From Meconema thalassinum (Eukaryota > Arthropoda > Insecta > Orthoptera > Tettigoniidae), in the NCBI GenBank assembly GCA_946902985.2, contig OX336396.1:234004297-234068296 (forward strand): a stretch of 64,000 nt of DNA, given 5' to 3'. The stretch's first letter is position 1. Every line of letters starts with the position of its first letter. Below the pieces are notes generated by a model that saw only the letters and a program-made list of their open reading frames with translations, ran no database searches and had not been told where the DNA came from. Made by a program: the position numbers and the translations under genes. Shown here in pieces: positions 31,243-43,544 of this stretch.

Positions 31243-31576
31243 TTGACATCATGGTCATGTGTTGCTCTAAAAGATAGAGGTTTGCCAATCACTGGAGGGG
31301 AATGCGAACTTCAAGAAGCACTCAACGCCATTCGGTCTCTACTCTGGACCGCAACAAATGTTACTCCTCAGAAGCTCATGTTTGGCTACCCACGACACAG
31401 TAGTAACGGCTACTACACTCCTACATTGCTTCAATCGTCTATATAAATTTGATTCACAAGTTGAAGAAGTTATCTTCCTAGATGCCTTCATTCGGCATCC
31501 TGATGGTCGGGAGTCTACAGTATCTAGTAGGCACCTGGCAACGAGAGGAGAAGACCCTCTCACAGTAACTGATTGA
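31243..31576 (+). pseudogene. Retroelement integrase C-terminal relic, probable
   Basis: One frame reads ELQEALNAIRSLLWTATNVT and PQKLMFGYPRH. After a shift near 31400 another reads FIRHPDGRESTVSSRHLATR, ending GEDPLTVTD and a stop. N-x-x-x-x-x-x-T-x-x-x-P..LMFG followed by a late R-E-S-T-V-S-x-R-H-L-A resembles the end of LTR-retrotransposon integrases. It is too short for a firm family call. Confidence 0.4.
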
Positions 31577-31710
31577 CCAGTGCCACAGTTTGGTAACTCC
31601 CCTCGGATTCTAAAGGCTCTAAAGAAGGGATGCCTGCTAATCAGATCAATATCCCTGTGACTCCTGACAGCTCACTTCGAATCCCAGACTGTATTCAATA
31701 AGAAACATAC

Positions 31711-32382
31711 AAGGGTTGTTTTTTAAGTAAGGGCCGTTCTTTATTTTTAAATTTACCGAACATTTTTTGAAACCACAATTTATTTTTATTTTTTTCATAC
31801 CTCCCTCTATTTTTCTACATAGTTGCCTTGTTTATTCAGGCACTTGTCATACCTTAAAACTAAGCTCTGAAATCCCTCTGCATAAAAGTTTGCCACCTGC
31901 TCTGACAACCAAGAATTCACACTTGAGGAAAATCCATTGATAGAGTGGTTATCATGAATCTTCAGTCCTCGTGAATTTTCGTGTCAATTGCAGTCACCAA
32001 GTGATCTGTGATCACAGACCTGAGCGTTCATCGTCATGAACATTTTCACGGCCACTTTAGAACTCGCGTACCCATTTTCGCACTTTAACTACCGTCATTG
32101 CATTATCACCATACACCTCACAAAGCTGACGATGAATGTCTGCAGCCGACATGTTTCTTGCACTCAAAAAACGTATCACAGATCGTACCTCACACGCGGC
32201 GGGCGAATCAATAATCTTGAACATTGTAAAGATGCACAGTTCAGCGTACAGGTTAGCTACACAGCTGCAACTGAAGCCTGCTTATTCGCAAAGGATGCCG
32301 GGAGGTAGCGCGCACGCTTGTTGCGGCGTGCGCACCAACTACGGGCATAAAAAGACGGCCCTTACTTAAAAACAGCCCTCGT
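31711..32382 (-). mobile_element. Second mariner, internally deleted
   Basis: The ends are CAAGGGTTGTTTTTTAAGTA on the left and, inverted, CGAGGGCTGTTTTTAAGTAA on the right, bounded by TA (about 31709 and 32383). The minus strand starts a transposase at 32222 (MFKIIDSPAACEVRSVIRFL, then SARNMSAADIHRQLCEVYGD). It keeps pieces such as NVHDDERSGL and, near the left end, a C-terminal remnant (YVEK). It is a different mariner from the one at 27.5-30.5 kb, judging by its terminal repeats. The catalytic core is absent. Confidence 0.85.
32080..32222 (-). pseudogene. mariner transposase N-terminus
   Basis: ATG at 32222 on the minus strand. The frame has SARNMSAADIHRQLCEVYGD and NAMTVVKVRKWVREF, then a stop (TAA, about 32076). 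This is the first helix-turn-helix of mariner transposases. Further degraded text with GRENVHDDERSGL follows after the stop. No full product is possible. Confidence 0.75.
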
Positions 32383-32704
32383 AATTATTTCGCAGCAGTC
32401 GCATTCCTCATCCCCCTGCTTACTTGAATAACTCTGTTCAATCCTGAGGACGGGGTGAATGTGGTAATGCAGGGCGCCAGGAAATGTTCTCCACGGTGGC
32501 TATATGCTGCTGCCAGAGGTAGCGCCAGCAGTTTAGTTGGCAGCACGTTGTGTAGAGGTACGGTGAAGGCTACACGTGTGGTTGAAGGCTGTCGAAATTG
32601 TCAGTGTGTATTGCAGTAAGCAAGCGTTCATATAGATTATTGGTGGAGTGCAACAGTATACAGGCGGTAATGAATACTACTGAAGAGAATACGTTTTACG
32701 CGAA

Positions 32705-32974
32705 GGCGATCGGTTTACAGAAAATGTAAAACTAAAATTTCAGGCGCGGTTTCCTAATTCAAAATGTCAAAACCGGGTTACCGTTAGGGATTTGTTGAGT
32801 AAATTTCGTGTGACCAGCTCACAAACTAATCCAAAAATGATTGATGAACTTTAAGTGAATATCATTAATTATGTAAAGTCCATTACGCTAGAAAATTTAG
32901 TGAAAATCTTCGACAATATATGTAGAGTGTTGAAGCATGTCTTCGAACACAAGGACAACACTTCCAGCATGTAG
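32705..32974 (+). pseudogene. DUF4817-type transposase-like relic
   Basis: The plus frame reads GDRFTENVKLKFQARFPNSK, then NRVTVRDLLSKFRVTSSQTN. After a TAA near 32852 it continues with NIINYVKSITLENLVKIFDN and ICRVLKHVFEHKDN. FQ.RFPN......TVR.L...FR.T.S is the helix-turn-helix that Pfam calls DUF4817. The second block resembles the C-terminal I..IT...L..VF.N...R...C segment of the same insect transposase-like proteins. The catalytic middle is missing. Confidence 0.55.
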
Positions 32975-33039
32975 TCTAGTTGCTGCGGAGAACATTCCCT
33001 GGCGCACTGTATAACTTCTATGATATTTTATAATTTTAA

Positions 33040-33159
33040 ATGATCTTGTCGACTTCGTCGTTACGCTGAGGTCTGACGTTACGTTACGGTGACGGGACGA
33101 AATGTACCGAGAATGCACTGCGGTGTGTGACGTCATAGTACGATGTAGCAGCCGAGTAC
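33040..33159 (+). mobile_element. MITE-like repeat, left part (Gypsy target)
   Basis: It shares gtcgacttcgtcgttacgct-like text, acggtgacgggacgaaatgt and accgagaatgcactg with 14784-14880. It ends at gccgagtac, where the last four bases GTAC are duplicated at 57616. The rest of the element is at 57616-57765. Confidence 0.7.
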
Positions 33160-34218
33160 TGCCCCCGGAAATTGAATTATATTGAGACCACGATGGCTGT
33201 ATTGGCAAATGTGAGTAAAGTTATGGATGTCATAGTTATGACGTGGATATTCATGACGTAGGCACGGATGACGCAGATTTCATGCCAGCAGGCTGATTGA
33301 GCTGAGATTCTTGGTGACGTCATGAGTTTGTTCGAGAAAGATCTTAGATTTACGACGCAGTCGCAGGAAACAAGGTATTGTGCTAAGGAAGAAGCTACGC
33401 TATTGGAGGAGAGACTCGAACCAATGAACGATAGTTTGGAAGGAAGACGGAGATTGCTGAAACTACGATATTTGATTACTTTTGGCATGCAGATTTGTGG
33501 AAATCTATTTTCAGTTATGGCATTGATTTGGAATTTTGAAGAAATTAATTTTGAGTTTTTGAAATTTGAAAATCCGGCAAGAATAGCCAAAGTTAAAACT
33601 TCCAGCAATGACGCAGCAACAGGCTATGGAAGGGATGGATACGCCCCTTAAGAAGTTGATAAAAGGTCGTGCACAGGAGAGAGGAGCTCTCAGATATCAT
33701 ATGTCAGATCGCATATATATTTCTGGTGATATATAGTTATTTTCAAGTGATTCAGTGAAGTAAGTTGTCTTTAGCGTGGTTAAAGCCCGGCGCATCGAAC
33801 GAACTCGGAGCAGTTCCATTTTACGCTGCTCGAAACTAGGTGAAGTTGAAACGCTCACATTAACGTTTCCACCAGTCAAGATATCAAGCGCTAACTTCAG
33901 CCTTTATTATAGTTCTATTGGGCAGTACAACATTGAGGTGTGTACAAGATTTGAACAATTTCACAGTTATACTTCGAAAGATATTGAAACTTTAAGGCTG
34001 CCAACAAAAGTGATTTTCTCGCCACATGAGAAACACTTTTAAAATTCCACATTATACACTACGGCTGACACGTGGAGTGCAACAGTGATATTGGAGAATA
34101 CGTTTGGTATTACAACGATACATTCGACTATGGAACATTATAATCTTGCAGTGCTTTCGATGATTATAACAGTAGTTGAGATGGAAGGCTAAGGCTTTAA
34201 TGCAATGGGGACATATAT
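33160..34218 (+). repeat. Outer element 5' LTR, first part
   Basis: It is collinear with 53742-54797 of the 3' LTR and is cut at gggacatatat by the inner LTR element. It carries a 109-codon plus frame (33322-33651) that is preserved in the other LTR. Preservation is expected from youth alone and does not show function. Confidence 0.9.
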
Positions 34219-35097
34219 TGTACAGCCCCCCAGGGTTCTGCATCCCCTGGAGGACATCCCCCCATCATCTATTTAAATCACCCTTAACTGGCAAATCTTG
34301 TAAGTCCAGAACATATCTATTAACACCGCAATGGCAGCTAGCCAGTATGGATAGCTTAACCAATAATTGCATCACTACCACAAACAGCGACACACAAATT
34401 AACTAGGTCATCTAGGCAGCAGTATGCTGACAGAACAACGCCGAAAGCTATAAAAAGGAGCCTTATGTAGGACAAACTCTCTCTCAATTACCAGTCTTAC
34501 AGTGCAGCGGCCGCAGGCTATCGACGTTATCATCAGAGGTGAGTCAGACGTGTTCAGATCTCCTGTATTTGTAACCTTTACCCACAGATTGTACTTTTAC
34601 ATTGTGACCATTATTACATTCCCTGAAAGGGACTCATAATTCAACATCACAGACCAATAAACACTTGGTCAATACACTACACTCGTCTTACTATTTATAC
34701 GCCTCTTTACGTCCCAACGCCCTTCCTTATTCCCGTCACGGTTAGACGTGACATATGGTAGCCCAACAGTGCTAGCTCAGGTATCATTGTATTCCTCGCG
34801 GCGGCCCGGCTGCTAAGAGCAGCGAGCGCCACATAGCTGACACGAGCACGTTCAGTTATATAACAAGCCAGTCAGCTGGAAGACCAGCACGTTGACTTAT
34901 ACACCAAAACTCCATCCCCTAAGATACATCTACAGCCTTTATAGGAGCGCCCCCTAGTTCCTAACACTAAACAACACTCTAAACTGGTCAGCTTACCCTG
35001 CTACGGGAAGCTACCCCCTTTTAGTCACTGCTTTATAAATTAACACAATAACTCATCCTTTTAGATCCAACCACCCCCAATAAAGGGATCTAAAACA
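34219..35097 (+). repeat. Inner element 5' LTR
   Basis: It has a TATA box TATAAAAA at 34449-34456 and a poly(A) signal AATAAA at 34656-34661. A consensus-like splice donor, AGAGGTGAGT, has its GT at 34539-34540. These assign U3 to about 34219-34480, R to the region ending soon after 34661, and a long U5. Confidence 0.9.
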
Positions 35098-35098
35098 C

Positions 35099-35116
35099 TG
35101 GTGGAGGCCGGGTACC
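35099..35116 (+). promoter_or_regulatory. Candidate primer-binding site of inner element
   Basis: One base after the LTR comes TGGTGGAGGCCGGGTACC. TGG complements the CCA end of a tRNA, as expected for a primer site. I cannot assign the tRNA. The same TGGTGGAGG also appears after a CA inside the outer LTR at 46977. Confidence 0.5.
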
Positions 35117-35368
35117 ACGTATAGTAAAAAAGGAACTCATACAACGAGTTTTCGTGGTCAAAACGGTCCTAACCGCACGCAGCCAAGCAAATAGTGAAAA
35201 AAAATTCCCCAGACAAAAAACACCATTTTTGCTCCAAACTAGCTACACAGGGGAGATTCTTAGTAAACCAACCCCCCAGACCCAGAAAGAATCAATCAGA
35301 TACGAAAATACACTGTCAAACACGCACAAATCTTTTATTTTTATTTTATTCGCATACACTTCAGTCAG

Positions 35369-36834
35369 AATGGCACCTCATGCAGAGATTGCAAGCCATA
35401 GAGGCAATAGGGTTACGCCAATATTATTAACATTATTAATAAGATGCCAAAGGCATATACAAAGGCGACAGACACAAATACGGGCACTCCAAACAAAAGT
35501 CGGGGCATTACAGGGCAAACAGCCATACACTCCGTCAGAGGGTAGGACAACGCAATTAAGATGCGCACATAAGCACTTGAGGAACATACATGAACACCTC
35601 AATAGGATCCATGTCCAAAGAAACAAAATATACGAACAATGAATCACCACACATGGTCCCGTAATAGATAATGCAACCCTCGAGAGAATGAGGGTGCACT
35701 ACACAGGTTTACACACTCAATACAGGGAGCTCATTCGCCAACGAGCGTTTCTCCAATTGGCGGCTACAGAACTGTATAGGACACAGAAACATTAATACAG
35801 TAATTCGCAAACAGGCCATATGCCTCAATAGGCAGTACACCCAAATTTGGGACGAATACCGTGAGCTCCAAGCCAACAAGGCCATTTTTGAGTTCATGGT
35901 AGGGCCACAAGCCCAGCCGAGAGAGGACATAAGCGTAGATACGCTAACTCGACAATTTGCGAGGATGTCCCTCTCGCCATGTACTGCCACACATGAGAAG
36001 GAGTTCACCGTGGCCACAGTCCAGGAGACGGCCAGGTTAGGCTCCAATAGGCTACAAGCACAAAGTTACACAAACACCCGTCCTTCAGCTCCGGATCGGA
36101 AGGCAATTTTGCCAAACCGAGGGGCAGAGCCTAGAACAACCCCCTCGGAACAAAGGGACGAGAGGGAGTTGAAGCCAGGACCCTCAGACACATATGATAT
36201 GACAGGGAGACAACGGGGCGTAACCACGTCATGGGCTAAGGACGTAGAGCCCGCCCTACAGTACATAAAGCCTACATACACCCACACAGACAGGCTAACA
36301 CAATGGCAGGAGTCTGCCGTGGCTACAGGCCAGAACGCGGTCAGGCTACACGCCACCACATTGCCAGGGCAGAGACAGGCAATTAAGCGGCCTTTTCCGC
36401 CAGTTCAAAGGGAAAGTTTGCCAGAACGAAGGCGAACACCAGCATTAGCACCCCAGGTGCGAATGCATAAGAGGGTGTTGCATTCAGTCCCTCAGGATGC
36501 ACGATACACGCCTGCACATTATGACCAGGCACTACCACACAGTACACGGGGATTAGGAAAAGCGCTATTACCTACCCCACAGAACAGATCAGTCGAAAAT
36601 ACACACACCCCCGTAAACTCTACTAGAGTAGCACAGAGCGCGAGTAGTTCCGCGAACACAGGTACACTTAGACCAACGGTCAAGCGATACGGTGAAAGCA
36701 AGCCCGGTCGCACTTTGCTACAAACTCCTCCGAAAAATAGCAGAGGGGCACCTCAATGGATCCCAGGGGCTTACACCCTAATGACAGGACGACGATATCC
36801 ATCTTTCCGAGCACTGACGCTCGAAATAGGATAA
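35369..36834 (+). pseudogene. Gag-like leader reading frame of inner element, broken
   Basis: Three pieces line up. From an ATG at 35369 (within the frame 35154-35642) comes MAPHAEIASHRGNRVTPILL with a helical, Gln/Arg/His-rich segment. A TGA at 35640-35642 interrupts it, and the same phase continues to about 35793 (LERMRVHYTGLHTQYRELIR). A shift then leads to the frame ending at 36834, which includes YTQIWDEYRELQANKAIFEF and a 312-codon Pro/Arg/Thr-rich tail. A coiled-coil N-terminus followed by a basic disordered C-terminus is reminiscent of gag, but no CA fold motif or CCHC knuckle is seen. One stop and one shift would have to be recent for it to have been translated. Confidence 0.45.
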
Positions 36835-38269
36835 CGGCTTTCACTAGGAATACAATATATGCTGACATCACTTGCACCAATAGTATAGTACACATAAGTT
36901 CTTTTACACGGGGGAAACAAGACAAACAAGTACTCACTAACATAAACGGCACATTTTTTTTGCATCTATATGCAGTACAACATGGCTAAACCAAAGGTGT
37001 ATAAGTCTAAATTCTTCTTGATTTATTTTGGGCACCTAGCATTTTTTTTTCTCAGGCCATCAACGGTTACTGAACATAGGGTGCATATTATAACTTGGAT
37101 AACGTAAAGTGCTAATATCCAAAGCCAAGTAGAAGCCCATCAGGTGAGCTACGCGGCTTAAAGCCGGAAAGAGATATTCCGAACACAGCTTAAGCAACAA
37201 ATCACAGCATAGAGCTTAAGCGGGTCTTTCTAGGTTGAAATGACTAAGTGTTCTATGTTCCGGTCCAACAGTTTGATAGATTCCCTTGTGACGGGCGAGA
37301 ACCCTCATTGTAACAAGAATTAAGAATCTCAAACTATTTTCCAAAAGTGGTAGATTTCCCTGAGACGTAACTAGATTACTATAGTGCTAACGTCACCTAC
37401 TAGGTGGATAGTACGATCAGGACCTACTTACCATTTTTAAGCATTTTTTTCATAGTGTTTACGACACAATTTTGACAGACTATCGCCATCGGGCAACCCG
37501 CTTTAATCAGCATAAGGCAGGGTGCAGGCGACATACAATATATCTTCTATACCTTTTCAAAGTGCTCTCTTAATACGGAGCGGGGCATAGCTCATTTTTT
37601 TTCTTTGCCTCAGTCATTAGGCCCGATGAAGGAAAAATTGGCCAAGTTGAACTATATATATTGCATCCATAGGCACACGTGACACGCTACACTGCCTATA
37701 ATATGACTTTTCTCTCACTTCCACAACAACACGCAAGCTAAAACGCTATCACACCGTAGGATGAAAATCCCAGACTTTGGGAAACCCTGCATATTTTTGG
37801 AAATAACACAATCAGTTTACATTGCCACATGACAGTAAAACACTACTAAAAGAAAAGGAAATGATCCCGATGGCGGACGTGGAAAGAAGGCCAAGAAATA
37901 GCCTTCAAACCTCACTGACCGCACCGGGATACGATCCTAACACTACCAAACTGTCCCGGAGACACAACCTGAATAGTGCCAGAAACAATTACTCTGGGTA
38001 AAAGACGGTCTCAAAACCCGCAACCTTCTGAATACCAGGAACATAAGGTCGGGTAGCTATCCAGTCTAGGATAGAAAAGTAGGAAGCTAACACAGATTGG
38101 GACAGTTCCACTATCAGATGGTCATAAGTGAAAAACAACAAAATCACCTCCGGCACATAGTCACCAAACACGCGACTAGCAGCCCGGAGACACTCGTGTA
38201 TAACGACATTTTGTACAACGGATAGGGACATACTCGAACCACGTCACAGTAACACAAAATTTGGGGACA

Positions 38270-38405
38270 CAAATGTAGTTAGTGAGAGGTTCTTTTACGA
38301 TGCGGCCAAGGCATGTGAGATTTCCGAAGTGAAATGCCATGGCCTGTGGTTTGGATTCCACGTAAAACGGAAGTCCCGTGGCTCATGATCTACAGATCAC
38401 GGGCA
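38270..38405 (+). repeat. SINE-like fragment within inner element
   Basis: It shares gttcttttac, gaagtgaaatgccatg and gtggtttggattccacgta with the complement of 59510-59600, and gggcacgttaaac with about 1940. It suggests that the inner element has picked up SINE sequence. Confidence 0.5.
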
Positions 38406-41141
38406 CGTTAAACTACAAGTTTCCTTCTTTTTTTTACAGTGCGAGAAGCACCACTCACAATTACACAGAGAGCAAGCAGGTTCCCACATACGCGTGCCGG
38501 AAACATGAGAGTAAGCAAGTAACAAATGAAAGCCCACGACATCGTAATTCAACACTATCGCGTCAGCGATAACACACTCTTCAATGGGCAAGACTGGTCG
38601 GTACAGACGAACTAAGCCAACTCCTAGTAAACAGGAACAAACGCATCATTCACGTCCGATCCAAGGACCCTATAACTTCCAAAATTACACTACGATGAGA
38701 GTTCAAAAATACGCAAACTCCTCACAGGAATGCGTACTTTCGTTTGCGCATTGCAAATACACAGTACATGTGCCATAATATATGCGGCACAGAGAGGGTC
38801 ACACCAAGTCTTTACAGGCAACCGGGTCCGAACCCATGATCACACACCACGCTCGTACCAAAAACTAACTAACCAACGGTATTTTTGGTACGGGAAACAC
38901 AATCAAAATACATACAAGGAGCGCACAAAACATGAACAACGCAGACATAGAACACAGAGAATGACATGAGATCACGGGTTCCAATCCCAGTAAACATTAG
39001 ACACAAGGGAAAGCAATCATCCAGGCTTCCAACCACACCGAAATTGGCCCATACAGATACATGAACAGGGAATACTACATTTCCTCCCGCCAAAAACCAG
39101 GCATAAAATTTCAAATTACACCAGACATAGAAAATACATTTCCCAGACACAGCTAGGATAATTTCGTAAGACAAAAGTCTTATGAAATAATGGCCACACA
39201 ACAGCATTAGCTAATTAGGGCGGATTGCCACATTAGTCCGGCAGGAATTTAGAACAATAACAGCATGGCATACGTGCAAGAAGGCACATGGCGACAGCTG
39301 ACATACATAACGTCCGAGCCATTACACATACAAACTGCTGATGTGCAGATTTCGTCACATGGCAATATTGCTGGTGACAGACACTATTGTAGTATCGGCA
39401 TTGACCATGACATTACAAGCATTAAGCAATCATAATGCCAACACATTTCTAACACTGCTAAAACATTTATGACATTTAGCAATAGACAAGACGTGACAGA
39501 TCGGAACTTATCTTGGGCCCATAGGAGCACGTTCGCAAAGACGTTGGCAGGCCACGGGCACCTCCTGCCCATACACGCGATACATATTACGACTTAGCCT
39601 GTAACAGACCAACCGTCCGCGTGGTGTAGCGGAACATAGGCACACACACACGCGCTCACTAACTAGAAGCGAACACAGACAGGGGCTCCGAGGAAACAAG
39701 ACCCCCCCCCCCAATAACTTCTTTTCGCGATTCTATTCCTAAAATAAATCATTCCAGGCGATTAGGACATGGCCAATCGCACTACGACCACTGGCCACAT
39801 TCACACTACAAATGGCAGACCAGATTAGGTCGTGAAGCTTTACTATCCCAAGGCGCGGATAGAAAGCCAACATGGACCAAGGGAGGATGACAGGAGAACA
39901 GGCTACCAGCGTACCACCTTACTCCCTTCCAATAACCTTCTCACGTCCAACATAAACAACGCAGACACATGAACACGACCAAAACAGCTACACTACATTA
40001 CAGAGTATACACAAGGGGTTGATAGACTTCATGCTTCTAAAGAGAAGGCCTACTACGCCTTGGATCACGATGCTACCACCTGAGTATTAGGGGTGGGTCG
40101 GCAAACATTAAATAAGCATAATGCGCATCTCCAAATGAGAGATGAGGCCACAATTATATATATTAACCATTCTTTGTTAACTAAATACTCCCGCATGACA
40201 GGGATATATTATTATTACGCCACAGCATACGCCTATCTTTATATGAGTGCAGATGCCTCATATCCAGATACCTGCATGAGTATCCCATCCATTTACCAGG
40301 AATATTACTATCAAACCTGCATGGAATTTTCATATCTTTGCAATCCCGGGAATTACCTCCCCAGTCCACTCATTGTAGGAGCAATCCTAGTAGCATTACC
40401 GGCTCAGGCCACCATTTATTTGAGCCCAAAGATGCACAACCCCTTCCTACCATACTTTAAGCCCACCCTACAAATAACTACCCCCAGATCATAATAACAG
40501 GGTACCTGACGCCACAGACCCTACTAACACCTCCATTAAGGTAAAAAGAGCATTATCGCTGGAAAGCTGACGTAGCAATAGTAGACCAGAAGTAGTCTAT
40601 GTACTTAGAAGCTCTACAACCCCACAACACTGAAAATATTTTACATCTTACATTTTTAAATCATTTACACAGGTTACGCCCATATTTTTTTAAAGGTAAA
40701 GGAATCTGAAACACTCTGATGGATGATAACGGCATAAGCCGAAGGCCAAAGGCACCACACTTTGAGAGTGGGGAAGGTGATGTGGACCCTTACCCCAGTC
40801 GGATCAACAGCTCAGTGACCTTACTTAACTCCACGACCAGACCAAACAGACGAACCACGTAAGGTTAAGGCACTCGCGGCCTGGCCGGGCAAGCTCTGGA
40901 ATCCTAGGTGCACCTCAACTGCCCCTGGGAGGAAGGGATGCTACACCCACTCTGTGCCACGGTCGTCGAGGCCAAGACCTGCAGGGAAGTCTTTCTGAGG
41001 ATGGTGGGAGAAATAGCTCACTCCGCGCCGGACTCAGGGGATGACCCTAGAGACGACCCCATTATGACTAGACTTCTAGTTAAATTTAAGTAGGTACGGC
41101 TTCCATAGCGGGAAGCAAGGCTCCTGTGCGTTGGAGTGAAA

Positions 41142-41335
41142 TACTACTGCGACCGATAGAGGCGAAGAGATTCTTATACTGCGAAAAGCATACTACTGCG
41201 GCCGATAGAGGCGAAGAGATTCTTATACTGCAAAAAGCACACTACTGCGGCCGATAAAGGCGAAGAGATTCTATTACTGCGAAAAGCAGACTACGATTGC
41301 CAATAAAGGCAAAGATAATATTATGCCATTGGACG
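41142..41335 (+). repeat. 49-bp tandem repeat, about four copies
   Basis: Units begin tactactgcg near 41142, 41191, 41240 and 41289 and contain ccgatagaggcgaagagatt and ctgcgaaaagca. The fourth is diverged. It lies in the untranslated interior of the non-autonomous LTR element. Confidence 0.8.
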
Positions 41336-43527
41336 ACAATGTCCAATGCCCACATAAATGGCGACGCATCGGGCAACCAATGGGCATTAAGAGAGGGGCA
41401 TTGCGAGCACCTCATAAGGGTTACGTGGGCGGCCCAACTACGACAACGATGAACGATAACGGTAATGAGTAGGAAGGTACAGCGGGCGAAACGGTTTGCT
41501 TAGTGGCACCGTAAGCCGCCTGCGACTAGATTAGTACTAGTAATAGACGTCGACACCTAGAATTAAGGGGGCGGAATTCGGCGACCCTAGAGACAACCGG
41601 TGTTTCTAGGACTCGTACGAGTGGTGCCCTGAGAAAGTAAATTGCCTCAGGCGATCGCCCTGGTCGAAATTTTAGTTATAACACAGTTGCACTTTGATAC
41701 GCAACTTAGGATAAGAAAATTTACTGAACGCTGTTGCTAATAATAGCACAGCATCTTTCGGCAGTAGATTAAGGCCACCCTTTCGGCTTAGAAATAGCAT
41801 TTTTTTAGACCATAATTAAGATAGATAGCGTTAAGTAACGCCGTTCGGCGCCTGATGACCCACAAACCCGGCATCAGGGTAAGTCCGACAACTCATGACA
41901 ACTCATGACAACTATTGATAATTCATTATAATACAGCATAAGTCTACATTTAAGGCAATTTTTTTAAATATATATATTAAGGTAAAATTTCGGCACTTGG
42001 TGACTAAAAATCCGTTACCAAGGTAAGCCCGACAACACTAGGCTAAGATAGGTTAACATAGGCTAACCTAGATTAAGTTAGACTTCAGGGGCGCCACACT
42101 TAGTTTTACAAATTAAGTGCTACCAATGAAGGTTCTATATATACATTAATGCATTGCAATGTATTGTAATGTCTTATTAATGATTAATCCACTTTCACCC
42201 ACACAGGGAGACCACGGAGCAACGAAGAGATGAACATTTTTACATGGATACATTTTTTGATTTACAGATAACCAGGAGCATGAATATGTCTGTGGTAAAT
42301 ATATTACCCACACCAAAATACACATACCTTCATCTATGTCACACACAAATACACTACTCATCAATTTTAGTTGCACCCTTAAAGGTGACAACGTCAGCGG
42401 TCAGCGGTGGACAGCATACGTGGGATGATGAACATCGCTGAACGCAAACACATTCAGCATACGCAAATGAAGCGTTACTTCAGGCTCGAAGGGCGACACG
42501 GAGTTTGTAAGTGCCGAACCTTCGACCCTAAGGTGGAATTCCGACCCACGACGGAAAACCACGAGGTTATATGATAAGTACAAGGAGAGAATAGTGGACT
42601 AGCCACTAAACCGCACCAGGAAGGCCGAATAGAGAGCGGTAGTCGAGGCATGATGGTAAGGTGCGCACAAAGAATAAGAGGTATACAATAACTGGCCATG
42701 TAACAGAGCTCTACAAGGTATATATGATAGTTGATAATTGTAAATTGTAAATTATTTTGTATTTTCTCGCCATATCATACAATTGAAAGGTTCCACAAGG
42801 GTGGCCAACATACCTATACATACAGGGTACCAACATGGCAACCATTATTTTTTCTATGTTCATCATTATTACTATGTTTACTATGTTCACTTATAAATCG
42901 TCAGGAATATTACAAATGTAATGATTATTATTATTATTATCGGGTCATATCTGTTATCATTATCAAGACCACCAACGTAAATAATGTCTATGATTTGTTT
43001 TCTTTAATTTTTCTTTCTTCTAACTTCCCCATTTGTCAGGGTGTTCCGTTTTATCCCAAACCAATAAATGCACTTTGAATATTTCCCTTAAATTATACCC
43101 TGGAACACCCATTTTTTCTATTCTCTTCTATCTTTCTCTTAGCAGGGAGCACTTTTTCCCCAAAATAAAGCCAGACGGCACAATTCCTCGTCTAGCTGGG
43201 TTTTTCCTCCCTGCACAACTATGTAACGGATAAGTATCAAAACCATGTTTTTTTTCCTTCTTTTTGAAACTTGCAATATGCCAACAATGGCAATGTCAAT
43301 TTTTTTTCAATGTCAATGTCAGTGTTATATATATATCTGTACATCCCATAACCCTCCCCTCTGAACACGGGCTGATCTCACACCTACACTTCAACACGAC
43401 ATCACCCATTCTATACGACGACGACGAGGACGACGAAGACACCAACAGAAGATACGAGGGGGCTTCAAGAACAACTACATCAACATCCCAACCTCCAGTT
43501 CCGTTCCCGTTCGCGAGGACGCGAACT

Positions 43528-43544
43528 AAATGGAGGAAGAGGCT
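43528..43544 (+). promoter_or_regulatory. Polypurine tract of inner element
   Basis: AAATGGAGGAAGAGG is followed by CT and then the 3' LTR. It is the primer for plus-strand synthesis in LTR elements. Confidence 0.8.

Larger units (their letters stand above)
36835..43527 (+). other. Non-coding interior of inner LTR element
   Basis: Across 6.7 kb no frame matches a retroelement enzyme. The longest are 133 codons (40093-40494, Tyr-rich, unrecognised) and a 61-codon acidic frame (40908-41093). It contains a SINE-like fragment near 38270-38400, a 49-bp tandem array (41142-41335) and short AT-rich stretches. Stem-forming or packaging functions are possible but not demonstrated. This length of apparently non-coding interior is the hallmark of LARD-type elements. 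Confidence 0.7.

Noticed and set aside
31243..31446. Copia-type element
   Set aside because: The late motif order fits a Gypsy-like integrase end better, and there is too little sequence to assign a superfamily with confidence.
40093..40494. 133-codon frame in the inner element as an env or accessory protein
   Set aside because: Tyr-rich composition, no signal peptide or membrane segment that I can defend, and no similarity to known proteins.
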